DNA of 64,000 nt from Oasisia sp. SBJ-2009. Its lineage: Eukaryota; Annelida; Polychaeta; Sabellida; Siboglinidae. Under the pieces are notes generated by a model that was not told the DNA's origin, did no database searches, and saw nothing but the letters and a program-made list of their open reading frames with translations. Where the stretch lies: NCBI GenBank assembly GCA_964017155.1, contig OZ024863.1, positions 46,180,364 to 46,244,363 of the forward strand. Direction: 5' to 3'. This document shows positions 36,641 through 49,367 of the stretch, in pieces; position 1 is the stretch's first letter, and every line of letters begins with the position of its first letter. The translations under genes and the position numbers were made by a program.

Positions 36641-37805
36641 CATGGCTGATAAGCTTGTTATGTGGGATATGCTGAGACTATGCCCAAACGTTGCATACCT
36701 GTCAGTGTACGTCGTACCTATGAAATGCAGAGCATGGCTGTCAACTACTGTTCCGTGGTCTTTACATCGATTGTTCATATGGCAAGAGAACATAATAAAA
36801 ATAGAACGGAACATACGTATAAATCCAATCGTAATAATAACCGTAAAATGGAACAATCTACTACTACGTTTCGTACTAATGTCAATAAACGTAGATTATT
36901 ATGCATTTAATTGTCACACGACTGTAGCCACCATCCATCAACATACGAATACTATTACTAACACTTTATCGGCATCTCGAGTTACACGTAAACATGTCAG
37001 CGGCGACTGATGAGATGACGACGTTGATGATTTACGCATTCGGTGTCTCTTTCGCAATTGTCTATCCACTTCGAATGCAAAAGGATCTTCACCTCTTGAT
37101 AAGACAAAAGCTTTCTTTTTCATTTGCTGCATGGGGCTCAACATAAAATCTTTAATTATCATGTGTTCAACCTGTTTGTTTTATGAAATTTGGTATTCTA
37201 TGTGTCTAGGTACCAGACTCAAGTTTGTTATGCGCTGGTTGTACTGAACTAGATTGCATATTTAACGGAATGTAACAATACACTTTCTTTTTTCTAAATA
37301 AATGTCGCAATAACACCCATGTGTAAGTTTTTATCACCTTATTTTGATCGAGTACTATACGCCTAGTTGGCCCTAACTACATGTCGAGTGCATGTCTACA
37401 TGGATATATTCATGGATATGTTTCATCTTTCATGACTGTCCGGGATAGACCCACTGCTACACCAAAGATGCACGCATATCTGGCTATATTATCATAATTA
37501 TATTTGTATGTTCGTAAGGCCACGTCTAGTGCTGTTATTTATCTTTAGCCAACGTATCTCAAGTTACTCTGATGTTGTGTTTTGCATATTAATCAGTGAG
37601 CACATATATTTCGACTTCGTCACCTGTTTAATCTCAGTTCAATCTCAGTCCCGTCAGTTGGTACTGCTGTTGGGACTATTCCGTTCCCAACACAGCTGTG
37701 TCTTCCCTTCACTTGTTTTACATTTTAGAATCACTGCATGTTTCATGTCACTTGTAGATTGTTAAATTCTCCCTTTGATGCTTCACTCTAGATAGGGCCT
37801 ATTAC

Positions 37806-37990
<185 letters not shown>

Positions 37991-38935
37991 AAGAAAGTGA
38001 ATTATTGTAATAGCTAAAAAGCTCTGAAACTGTCTATCTAATCCTTTGTGCCAATCAGCCATATAACGTGGGTTAGTATAGTTGTCAGTACATTTCATAC
38101 CGCAACGATCGTTTACCTTTAAATAGACCTATCAGTGACATAATGGCTACAACAACCAAATCAAGTTTCACATTACCTCACCCAGAATTGACATCAACAT
38201 CATCTGAGAATGCTACACCCTGTCTCATTTTGAAATACGTATTATAAACATCAACTATTAATACCAAATGTCACCCTTTGTTTATTCAACAATGCAACGC
38301 ACCAAAGTTGTCTCATTTCAAAACATAACTGTACATTATTGACGTAATGCATAACCATTTGCGTTGTTTGGTCACGCTTGACCGACCTGACTCTTGTCAT
38401 GTTTGAGCGCATTCCACAACGAGATAATGGATTTGCTGTACCGGCGCCTTGTACAAAACAATGATGCTTCTCTGATTGAATGACCGTGTCCATGCTCTCA
38501 GCTCGGCGCCCGCCGTCGAGGCACGTGTAGCCGTGTACGGCTAGCTGCCGTCGACGCCTTCATTCCGTTAGCGTGTTCTAAAAGGCTGGGCTTTCTTCGG
38601 GGTGTTCATTGCAACAATGGGTAGAATAACATTTTAGACGTGATGCTATATTGTCAACCATTCCGCCAATGTTGTTGCGTTTTACTCTCAGATGCCCCCT
38701 CCTATTGAGTTTGGGATTATGTCACAATGTGCGCAGTACGACTGATGTCTGGGCTAAGTGCGGAGTTATAAGTGACTGTCGTTGTGAAGACTGGCATAGA
38801 TATAACATTAGCATGACGTAACACTGACTAAGAAGTTTGTCTATATATGTTTACAGTCCGATATTTCTACATATAATTATGTTCGTTAGATTCTATTAAC
38901 GGTGCGCATACGTACATAATAAATACACGCGCTAA

Positions 38936-39053
38936 CGTACACACTCACGCACACACACACACATACACACAAAACGCAGACACGTACACAACACACCTAC
39001 ACACAAGCACGCATATGCACACACGCACGCACGCACGCACGCACGCACACCCA

Positions 39054-39110
<57 letters not shown>

Positions 39111-39112
39111 GT
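38936..39112 (+). repeat. (CA)n/(GCAC)n microsatellite
   Basis: CA and ACGC units in blocks; cysteine/valine-rich frames across it are artefacts. Confidence 0.95.
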
Positions 39113-39574
39113 CCACACAGTCGTGCTACTATACGTGTCAACCCAATGACAGACAACCCGCTCATTATATCTGACAACACCCAAGTTTCTGTGACATACC
39201 CTTCATTTGTTCGCGTCTCTGGGTGATTACCGTGGGCAGAGCCATCGAAAGGTCACCGAACAGTCACCTCATTGTGTCACTATCTGAATCAAATACAGTA
39301 ATCATTGTTTACCCTTTAACCATTAAGCACTGCACACGTGCTAGAACTTAATCGGAAACCATCGCACCAGACTACGCCTGAAGACATTTCAGAAAACAAC
39401 TTGCGCAGTAATACTTAAAAAATATGATTTGTTTCTTTTTATGCAGAACGACCAATCATGAAAGAGAGCGCCAGTAAAGACGGAATGTCCTCCCTTGCTG
39501 CAATCGAGGCAAGGGCAACCTGACAGCGAAGACTTCATCCGTAAAAAAAACAAGATCCCCATTACTTCGACAAC

Positions 39575-40326
39575 ATGGCGACGGACACGGCCAGCATGAC
39601 GTCAGACCGGTCAGTGACGACGATGGACACTGTCCAGGTGCGGTGTGGTGACATCACGGAAGGAGGTCTAGCCAGCGGACCGGAAGCTCTCCAGTCGTGG
39701 AAAAACGTAGAGGATCTGACTTCCGCTAATCCTGCAGATACACCGACGAATCAAAAGAAGCGGAAATACCTGCCGCTGTGAGTCGCTACTTCAGCTGCCT
39801 CGTGTTCATTTCCTGCTTTTCTGTGTGAATTGATTTGGACCTTTTCTTGGGTCTGAAGTGAAGGTCCCTGGTAGAACACGTATTGCCTCTTTTAGTTATA
39901 TATAATTCCTTTATATAATTCCCATTACTTTCAGTGTCAAAGAATATACGTGTCTTAAACAATTATTGTAGAGGATTCTCAGAAAAGCAAACGGTGTGAA
40001 CATGTCTGGTCATATGGATTAGAATCAAGAATCTCCTTATTACGAGAGGAGTATCAAGCTATTGAACTGATGCATTGATCCATTTCGCGGGGGAGTGAAC
40101 TATTTCAAACTGGACACAGTGCTCTCAAAAAAGCATGTGAATTGACAAGTTTAAAAAAAGAATCAATTATGTTGGTTACTTTACATATAAACATTTGTAT
40201 GTTCCTCTGTCTAAAATGCAGCTTAGCTGTTAGTTGCTGTTGTAATATTTAAATTAACCTATACCCGATTACGTGTCTCCGATATGTAATTGTTACAAAT
40301 TTGGTAAGGCCTTATGCAGACAAACA

Positions 40327-40391
<65 letters not shown>

Positions 40392-43300
40392 TGCGTGTGT
40401 GTGTACATGTAACTAGCTTGTTCCCTTTCCATGCAGTTTTTTTCTTCACTTTTTCACCCTACCACAAATCGTTGCTGCCTTTAAATATTATACTTTTAAA
40501 TCGTTGCACACGTAAAACAAACGTTTACTGCATAACTGTTGTAATGTCCTATGGCAAGACGCGTGTTACAATATATCGATATGCATTTAGCTTCTGGCTC
40601 CCAACACACTTAGGTTAGGCCGAACCCCCCACGCGTCCACACACAACAGCGTAGTGTCAAAACGTAATCGAACCGTTCCAGGTAAAGGGCGCGCGCGAAT
40701 TTCGGTCGCCTGTGATTGATAAAACAGCCGTCTGGTTAAAGCACTGCTATCATGTCTTAAAGCACTGCTATCTAGTCTCGGCCCCGCTAGAAACGCACGC
40801 TTTTGCGATAGCGTCAACTTTGACGACTACAAACTGATAAGATCCAACCACGGTCAAATTACAGATCCTTACTTCGTCTAATAAATGCTCGCATTTTACT
40901 CGTTATCTTTGCGAAAATAGGTCAATGAATTATTGACCCACATCGGCGTGTCCGGTGCTCTCACATTACGTAATTATTACACGTAGGTTGGTTGACGCGA
41001 ATAAGTGTAGGGGAAAGGCAGGCAAGACGAGATATAGTTATGTTTGCACAGTAAATCTTTGAATTGAATTAACATTTATTTTGGTCCAAATTCTTTAAAT
41101 GTTCTTGTTTTTTTCATTTGTAACAATTATCTGTGGAATTATGAATAAGTTGAAAAGTTCAATCTACAGCAGTTTTTTATATAACATATAAATCAACCAC
41201 TGGATATCCAATTTTGTCCGCCTTTCCCCTACTCGTTAATATTAGTCAGGTGATTTCGACTGATGTTCAGTGTGTAATGGTTTCTATCGTAGGGTGGACG
41301 ACGGAAGAGTGATAGGGACATTCTACGCCATCATCCTCGCTCTTCTGGGCGTGGCGTTCCCCGTAAAGGAAGCGCTGCAAGACAGCTGGTTGTCCAGCGC
41401 AGTCATCGGGGTGAGTCGACAACCACTGTGGCCCTTCCAAAACACTGGCGGCGGAGAAATTGAAGTGATACCTACTTGGCCTTAAACGCTGCCGTATTAA
41501 TAAGTGTTAACATTTGATCATCGTTTATTTGTTTCCAAAATCACAACATCAACAACCAAAACTGGTTCAGAATGTACTTAACATTAAGGCGATGAGCCTT
41601 TCCACCTCTCCACCTCTATAAGTTTGCATCCTCCTCTAAACCCGTAAAACGTCCCAACACATCGATTTGGTTATCTCTTAAATCCCTGGATGCTGACCAA
41701 AAAACCTCAGATTGCACCCTATAATCCATCCACCTTCATAACATATTGAAGGATTTATTCTCTCCCCCGACCCCACCGAAATTATTCTGGGGCTCAGCCT
41801 ACCCTCTTACCCCACTCCAGACGCAAAACGACAAATTCACAAACAGCCACTGTAGAATTAACTCCTCCGCGATACATGGTCACTGTCAAACCTCTTCACT
41901 CGTACGTAATGCAGTGTTCCAACGAGCTCTTTTATATCACAATATGACCTGACGTTCTCGAAAGGCAACGAGCTCCCCGAGTTTACTACTGACACATTAA
42001 CCATTATGCTTAACACCCTCTAATGCTAATGACGTACGAACACGTTCTCTGTTGCAGATCTATCTCGTCTACCTCTACGTCGTTTCACTCGTCGGCATCA
42101 TCTCCCTAGAGGTGTACCTGAACCGCCTCCACAGGCAAGAGAGGACCGGCCAACAAGCAACCGACGCTGGCGTCGATTCGAACCCAGAACATAAACTCGG
42201 CTTCAGTAACTTGGGCTTCAAGACCGACTTCTCCCTCAGTCCGAACGGCAGATCCAACTCACTCGCCCGCCAGACCAGCTACACGTCGGAGTCGGACCTG
42301 CGTATCCGCGAATCCGACCAAGAAGACGAGGAGCACTCTCCGCATCGCACCAGCATCTACACACGGATAGGCGCTGTCAGTAAGTGCTCGGAGTGGTCGA
42401 ATCGTTACGATCGAGCGAAACATTACGTAGAAGATGACCAATGCCAACTACAATATATAGGCCTATGATGGCATCATGAACATTAGTCCCACGGCCAGAG
42501 GTCGAATTGCTTATAACATACAGCAATATATCTGCAAATGTCTATATTCTTCATTATCCTTTGCAATTCCAATACAATAGGCGAACTTTGGTCTACGTTA
42601 TTTTGCTTTTTCACACACGGTAAAGTATGCATGAGAGAGTGACACAATATATTAGGCAAAGAACATAGTATGTTTTATTCTAATAGCCACAAACGTTTGT
42701 CATACGGATCCGATCCTATTTTTGAAGGTATCCTGTACAATGATGTGATTGTGGCCACTGTATAAATAAAATGCACAATGTCGTTCCAGTTCTCTGTCAT
42801 AGACCGGCACAAACACGCATTTATACTTTGACTATTCTTCTATTTAGGCTCCAGAAATAAATAGACATCCATATCACAGACGGGCACGAAAACTGCCACG
42901 CCATTTATGCATTGACAATTCGTCATTGTTGAAAATAGTAGGTGATCGAACTATGCTTATCGTTGTAGTTTTCGGACTTGGTTTTCTTGTCTACGACGGA
43001 CTCCTACTGAAGCAGATCCACGACAAACAGTTACGAGTCACGAGAGACGGACACTCCTCATATTTTTGGGTCCACTATATCCACATCGTCTTTCATCTGG
43101 CGCAGACCTACTTCATCTTCAAACACCCACAAGTAAGTATAAATGTTAAGTGTATATGTTTGCAAGAAGTGACTGGACTGAGTCCAGATAAATGTTTGGA
43201 AAACGTTATTATAACAACGGTTGTTGTATACATTACTATTATGGCTGTAGAACTATCCCGTGCGTGTCACTGTGTGTGCGCGTGCGCGCGCGTGCGTGTG

Positions 43301-43394
43301 TGTGCGCGCGTAACTGTCTGTCTTCCCTCTCTGTTTCTCTGTCTCCCCCCCCCCTCTCTCTCTCTGTCTGTCTGTCTGTCTGCCTGCCCGCCTA

Positions 43395-43429
<35 letters not shown>

Positions 43430-43464
43430 CCCTCTCGCTGTGTCTTGTCTGTCTCTCTCTCGCT

Positions 43465-43543
<79 letters not shown>

Positions 43544-46500
43544 CTCCCCCTCTCTTTCTCTATCTCCCAACGTTTCATATGTTCGTATGTATACCATCGA
43601 CATTATAAATTTGATTACGCGACTAAGTTTCTCCAACTGTACGTTGTGTGCAACTGCCACGTAAGAGAACAGTCTTAGTCCCATAGCCACGATTTGCGGA
43701 CAGAACAGTTTAGTGGTTTCGTTGTTGAACCGACCTCTGTCCTAATTGATTTGACGGATTGCCGATAAATCTAAACTAATTGCAAACCCTAAGTTAACGG
43801 ACTTCACAACGTGACAAATGTGGCCCGTAATTACACTAACAGCCTCATTAAATTAACAGCATTCTTTCTGCCGTCGTAAATTCTCAGGTGAAGAGCAACA
43901 ACCTCTGGCGCAATTCAGGACATTCACCCGCCGTTACCACCCATGTCTTTCGTTAAAATGCCTGATTTACGCAACAAAACATTACGTGTGTGTACGCGTC
44001 TGACATGTCAAAACACTCACATTCAGTGATAACTGTTACCTTTTGAGTATGTGTCATCGCGTAGGGCGTGATTTTGTCGTCTTTGTAATGCTGACTGGGA
44101 CGACGCCGTTGTAGGTGCGAGTAGAGAAACTGAGGCCACTCGCTAAGATCGGCTTCATGCACGTCATAGCCACCAACTGGTGCGTCTGGGTACGGGCGGT
44201 CGTACGCGAGACCTTTGAGGCGATTCTCGTCGATAGACAAGGTACGATATATCATCAACTTGCAACGTGTAACTTGTCAAGGAGTCGGTTGCTACTCGGT
44301 GTCGACAGAGTGCTTTAAAATAAATGTGCTCACTGTGCGAAGTGGCCATTCAAGCGTTGCCTGTGAATGACGGTAAAACACTCCCCCTGTTCTATTATGT
44401 AGTATTCTGACTTAGGTTCTTGTCACGTCGACAATTGAGCTTCCAAAAGACTGAATCGCATTTTAACTAAAGCCTGAGAAAAACATATCAGTACAGTCTT
44501 GATGATAAACAATTATAAAAACAGAGTTGACTAATATTGATGTAATATTGAAACTAAATTATACTATAGCACGACAATAACGATAGTGATATAATAAACG
44601 CAGATAGTTTTGAAGGTGGGAATTTTGAATCTATGTTCAAAATATTACTATATAGTGCTTTTCAAGATACGTCCTTTGTAGGCTTCTTGCTACACCGGAT
44701 TTCTGCGATGTCTGTAACGTAGGCCTACAAGTACTTTTGAATCGTATTGACCTTTTAGGACCTATATTGTATTCGATCTTATAACTGGAAGCAAGTTGAT
44801 ACCATGGATAGAAACTGCTTTGTACGATGAAAGCCGAATACAACAACAATGCCGTTTTATCCATCCGCGGAGCGCCGTGGCTCAGTGGCTAGAGCGTTGG
44901 ATGTTCATTCGATACAACCAAGGTTTGAATTCTGTCATGTCGACTCGTGGTAATTTTCGTTCTCTCCACGTTGTTCCAGTTCATGTAGCTTTATAAATGA
45001 GTACCTAGCTGTGTACATTGGTGGATATGTATACGAATGAACTTCGCGCGTTAATTGTAGCGTGGCTGAATTCGTAACAGTTTCCCAGAGAAGTTGAGAT
45101 TTTGTTCGCGTGAACAGGTCTACCATGGAGCAATCTAGAGCGTTGTGCAGCATACTACGCATATAAGAGAACCCGGGTTCGAATCCTGAGACCATGTGCA
45201 TGTTTTTTCATTCTACATTGCTCCAATTCACTCCGCTTTATGAATGAGTACCCGGATATATACAGTGGTGGATATTTGTACAAGCAGCATTCGCGCATTA
45301 ATTGCAGCGTGGCTGGGTGTTCCCAGAGAAGTTAAGATGGTCTGTGATTGAATCGGTCTCTCAGGGAAGTAAACTGTTAAGCACTGTATATTGCACTATA
45401 TAAGAACTTACCTGTTTACCTTTATAAGAACAATACCCTATTTGTGCAGGATCGATAGAGGGACACGTCGCCGTGAACTCTACAGAGCCGCCCATCGACA
45501 ACAACCTGTACAGCGCGACGCCCTACCTCTTCCCGTTCGTCGTCCAGTACAGCCTCGTCGCCCTCATCGCCCTCTATAGCATGTACAGCGACCTCGACTG
45601 GCGGCCGACGCTCTCGCGCGTGCTGACGGCCTCGCGCGCGCCGTGGACGGAGATCAACTTCCACCGCACGCACCGCGGCATCTTCAGCGGCATGCTCATC
45701 CTCGGCGGCTCGTGCGTGTCGATCATCCTCTTCTTCTCCTACCTCAACGATGACGACAACGACCTGCCCCGTCGCCTGTACTACACAACCGGCATCGTGA
45801 TGCTGTGCCTGCTCGGCTCGGCCATCACGACGGCGTGGACCAAGATCCGCGTGCTCGGGTTCCGCCGGCCCGTGCACTTCCCGCTGAATGTCCTCATACT
45901 GATCGTGGCGCTGATCGCGTCGCTGCTGTTCAATCTCTTCAGGTTGATGGCCGTCGCCGATCAACTATATGCCGGGACCGTCCAGCGTCGCAGCACGGCG
46001 TTTCTGCTCCTGTTCGACTGTCTCCTATCGATGATACAACCCGTCGTCCAATGCGGCTTCATCGTCGACGGTCTGTGCCGCTACACAGCCACCAATGCGG
46101 AGCTCAACTCCAAACCGGGCCGCGGCTGTCTGACGTTTCTGCTGTGTGGAAACGTGGCGCTGTGGATCTTCCGGACGGTTCAGATGAAGGAGATCAACAC
46201 GGAGGGCGCCGTCGGCACGGGCGTCTACGGGATGTCCGCCTGGCAGCTCATCGTGCACGTGCTGCTGCCGCTGCTCGTCTACTACCACTTCCACTCGGCC
46301 GTGTGCCTCGCGAGCATCTGGTACAGCGCCTACCAGTTGCCGCGACGCAACAGCGCCGCTGTCACGTCCGTCCTGCGCCAAGCCAGCACGGTCGCTCAGC
46401 CGTCCATCGCCCGGACGTCGTTCACGGAGGACGAGGACATCATGTTCACCCGGTCGCCGTCCGACCGGCCACACTCGCCCGTCGACTCCGGGCTGTCGCA

Positions 46501-46627
46501 GCCAGGCAGTGACCCGCCGACCACCGTCTACAGCGGGTCTTCTCTGTCCAGACGCAACAAGCGACTCAGCGGCGGAAGCGGCATCTACGATGCTGACGTC
46601 GAAGGCATGCCAGTGTCCGATGTATGA
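39575..46627 (+). CDS. OTOP: Otopetrin family proton channel, 6 exons, 703 aa
   Basis: Exons 39575-39777, 41293-41410, 42058-42379, 42969-43132, 44115-44241 and 45450-46627 join in frame to 2112 nt. Otopetrins are dimeric 12-helix proton-selective channels of the plasma membrane. Twelve hydrophobic segments are visible. One is in exon 2 (VIGTFYAIILALLGVAFPV), one at the start of exon 3, one across the exon 3/4 join (AVIFGLGFLVYDGL), then VHYIHIVFHLAQTYFIF in exon 4 and MHVIATNWCVWVRAVV in exon 5. Seven are in exon 6, including GIFSGMLILGGSCVSIIL and a last one ending YHFHSAVCLASIWY. The family signatures FHLAQTYFIF and HVIATNWC.W are present. The TM2-TM3 loop is about 80 residues and Ser-rich; the C-tail of about 80 residues is Ser/Pro-rich. 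Exon 6 is much more GC-rich than its surroundings. AATAAA follows the stop at 46635. OTOP1/2/3 assignment is not possible by eye. Confidence 0.93.
40330..40388 (+). repeat. (AT)n microsatellite, otopetrin intron 1
   Basis: Uninterrupted AT run followed by GTGCGTGTG. Confidence 0.95.
43270..43562 (+). repeat. (TG/CG), (TCTG)n and (CT)n compound microsatellite, otopetrin intron 4
   Basis: Lies about 140 bp after the donor of exon 4 (GTAAGT at 43133). Leu/Ser-rich open frames, including one that runs on from exon 4, are artefacts of reading through the donor. Confidence 0.95.
44866..45415 (+). mobile_element. Two adjacent SINE-1 copies, otopetrin intron 5
   Basis: The first copy starts at about 44866 with a tRNA-like head (A box TGGCTCAGTGGCTAGAGCG, B box GGTTTGAATTC) and continues to about 45110 through GAGTACCTAGCTG and TGTAGCGTGGCTGAATTCG. 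The second, from about 45115, has the B box GGGTTCGAATCC, GAATGAGTACCC, GTGGATATTTGTAC, CCCAGAGAAGTTAAGATGG and a terminal TATATAAGAACTTA. They are Pol III-type retroposons and not functional tRNA genes, since no cloverleaf closes. Confidence 0.8.
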
Positions 46628-48689
46628 ACGGAAGAATAAATAGCCAAAAAGAATGCGCGGAAACTGTACCATGTAGTGCTGGTTGTGCGCGAAAAATGAC
46701 GTTATTACTATCATGTTAAGCAGCACAAAATGCCGGATATCATGATTCCAGTTACAATATGGTCAGCGCGACAGGAGCGAGTAAGTTTATAAAGAAGCAT
46801 GTGCTAAGAAATAAACATGTATACATGCGGGATGGAAACGTCGACCTGCTATGCTGCGCTACATATGCCACCATGACAATACAGCATGCATACTCTCTGA
46901 CGACGAACCAAACATGGTGATATATGCATGTATAGACGTCGAGCAAGCGAGAGAAGATTTACGTGCCTCGACCTCTCTAGACCGCAGTCGTATGGTGTGA
47001 CACAGGCGGCAGGTACATCAACAATAACGACACTGTTGAAGTGAAACCTGACCCTGACCGCGTGCACGGTGACATATGCAGGCGTGGATGAGAACAAAGC
47101 AAGATAAGTTATGGTGCAACGATTGCGTAAACCAATATATGTGAGCCAGTTGCCTAGATGCGTCATATTATTGTATGTGACCATTATATATATTGCACAA
47201 CAACAGCGTATGTGTAGCGTGACAAAAACACTCGTCTTTGTTGAAGGGACCAAATAACACGTGTCCAACTACACGCATATTACATGTTTTTGATTTGTGC
47301 TGAGCATATTGCCTATAAATGATAAAAGGACAGTTTGGTCAAAACTACGATGATGACTACATTGAACTGACAATTCCAGTGCGATAATAATGTTCTAACA
47401 TTGTTAAAATTTTGATTTTTGTTTCATACTTTAATTGCGTAGACGTTAAAGTAGGCATTTGGAATTGATGTGTTTTTAAGATGGTTTAAACATCTGTTTG
47501 GTCCACATTAATACCAATTTATTTCTTACATTCTACAACAAATGGTCATGTACTTTATCAGTATTGCTGTGTGTTAATGTGATCGCTGTAACAGGCAGTA
47601 AATTGTAACTACGCAGCCGAGAGTTATATGTACATAAGTAGCAGGCTAACCACGTGACAGGCGGTATGTCTATGTTCAAAGGAGGCCAATGCAACTACAA
47701 TAGAATACGTTCGATAGGTATCCCAGAAATGCAGGGAAAACGTGGGATAAAGGGCCTGTTCTTGGAGATATTATTCCCCATATATCATTGGCCAATGGTA
47801 CTGATTTGCAATGTCATACATCAACCTTCTGTGAATCACTGCCAACCTGGTAATGGTTTTGTCTGTTCAGACGTGAGACAATGACATTAACGTCTTGAGA
47901 ACGGACACAATTTCTGATGGAACATAACTCGCAAGGCTAGTAAAACTGGTCTCAGTGTCCTAAAGGTTTACCCGCGTACATTTTAAGGACTGCCACAATT
48001 GTAACTTGTCTTTAAGTCGAGATCATTCCACGATATGGCTATTTTTAGAAGGAATTCACCATGACACGTTGCAGATAAATGGTGCCGTTCAAACTATGAT
48101 GTACAAAGAGTAATGTTCATTATATCGTTGTACTATAAACCATATCGTGATATCGTGTGATGCATGTGCCCAGATGACAAGCGAATTATCTTTATTAACC
48201 CATTGTGTGAGTGTTCATCATGTATGAGATGTCACATATTAAATTATACTAATTCGTGCATATCGTTTTTCAACGAGTCATATATCTCTTGAAAGTGCTC
48301 AACTGTCTGTCTGGAAACCGTGATTTGATTTCGAATAGGCTTTTGTATATATTTTTACTGTTATTTACATCAATTAATCAGTTGGTTATTCCGATGCGTG
48401 AACATAAAGAAAGGAAACAATGACAGTAACGTTTCACACATTTGTTTGGACAAAGAACGCATAACGAACATATATCGAATGACATACTCAGAAGACATAT
48501 AGTTATCGATTGCTACTATAAATATGTCTAGCAGTTTTACTTCCGGCTACTCGGCGGTCGAGGATATTCTGACCAGTGGTCGACGGGTTCACTGCTGTCT
48601 GATCGCTTCTTTACGTCCTTCCTGGTGGAAGAGTATGTCTCGGGTGTGTCGCAGACTTGGCCTAATCAGTCTTCCGTAAGTTAGTCTTT
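46628..48689. other. Convergent intergenic region between otopetrin and PHF24-like gene B
   Basis: Otopetrin AATAAA candidates lie at 46635-46640 and 46810-46815. The remaining ~1.8 kb shows no recognisable exon, transposon or tandem repeat. Confidence 0.5.
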
Positions 48690-49318
48690 TTATTTGTAGT
48701 TCGGTCGAGACGAGATGATACGCATTGCTTGGGCCTCTAGGAACTTCGTCCAAGGCACCATGCTGGCAAGAGAAACGCTACGTCAGTTGTCAAGTCACAA
48801 CATGTTATTTTATGTTTACTTTGATTAAGTCTAATGGAAAACGTCACCGAAATTACGAAAAGATTATGTGTTTACTGATGGTAGACTCAGTGATATTTAT
48901 GGGAAGTAAACGGAACTGGGAAAGAGAACACATAAGACATGCTACAAGGAAAGAGCATGTTCATGTTCGCCTGTTTCTACAACAAAGAGGTAGGGGCCTA
49001 TCTTCATGAGTTTGTCGTCGTGACTTCTCTGACCACGTTGACATACCTTTCACTCGGATAAGCGACGCGACTTTGTGTTGTCTCTTGCCAGTTAGCTGGA
49101 TTATTCCTGGCCTTCCGTATCTTGCTCATGTGACGGTACCAACCTCGGAATGGATAGGCGTATTCGGGACAGTGTATGTCAATCATGTAATCGGTGTTGA
49201 ATCTCACATCGTACACTTCACGAGCGTGCCACACTTCGAATGGCGACAGCATGCTCACTAGTTCTCGCTGTAGGCGCAACATACGCTTTACTACATACGC
49301 CCGGCTGAGTTGTGTGTC

Positions 49319-49367
<49 letters not shown>

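Noticed and set aside
36009..36856. Leu/Ser/Pro-rich minus-strand frames up to 194 codons
   Set aside because: They follow from CT bias of a purine/pyrimidine tract; several frames are open at once.
36938..37162. Minus-strand frame with KKKAFVLSRGEDPFAFEVDRQLRKRH
   Set aside because: Looks protein-like, but there is no recognised family, weak splice sites and no neighbouring exon; transcript data would be needed.
42926..43678. 250-codon plus frame starting before otopetrin exon 4
   Set aside because: It reads through an acceptor (TTGTAG at 42968) and a GTAAGT donor at 43133 into a CT microsatellite; only 42969-43132 is coding.
45422..46726. Long antisense and alternative-frame open frames over otopetrin exon 6
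   Set aside because: Shadows of the GC-rich exon; only the plus frame shows membrane segments and family motifs.
49004..49282. Whole 92-codon minus-strand frame as a gene
   Set aside because: Only 49047-49267 is kept as an exon of PHF24-like gene B, because a GTATGT donor in phase 2 matches the next exon; the rest is intron.
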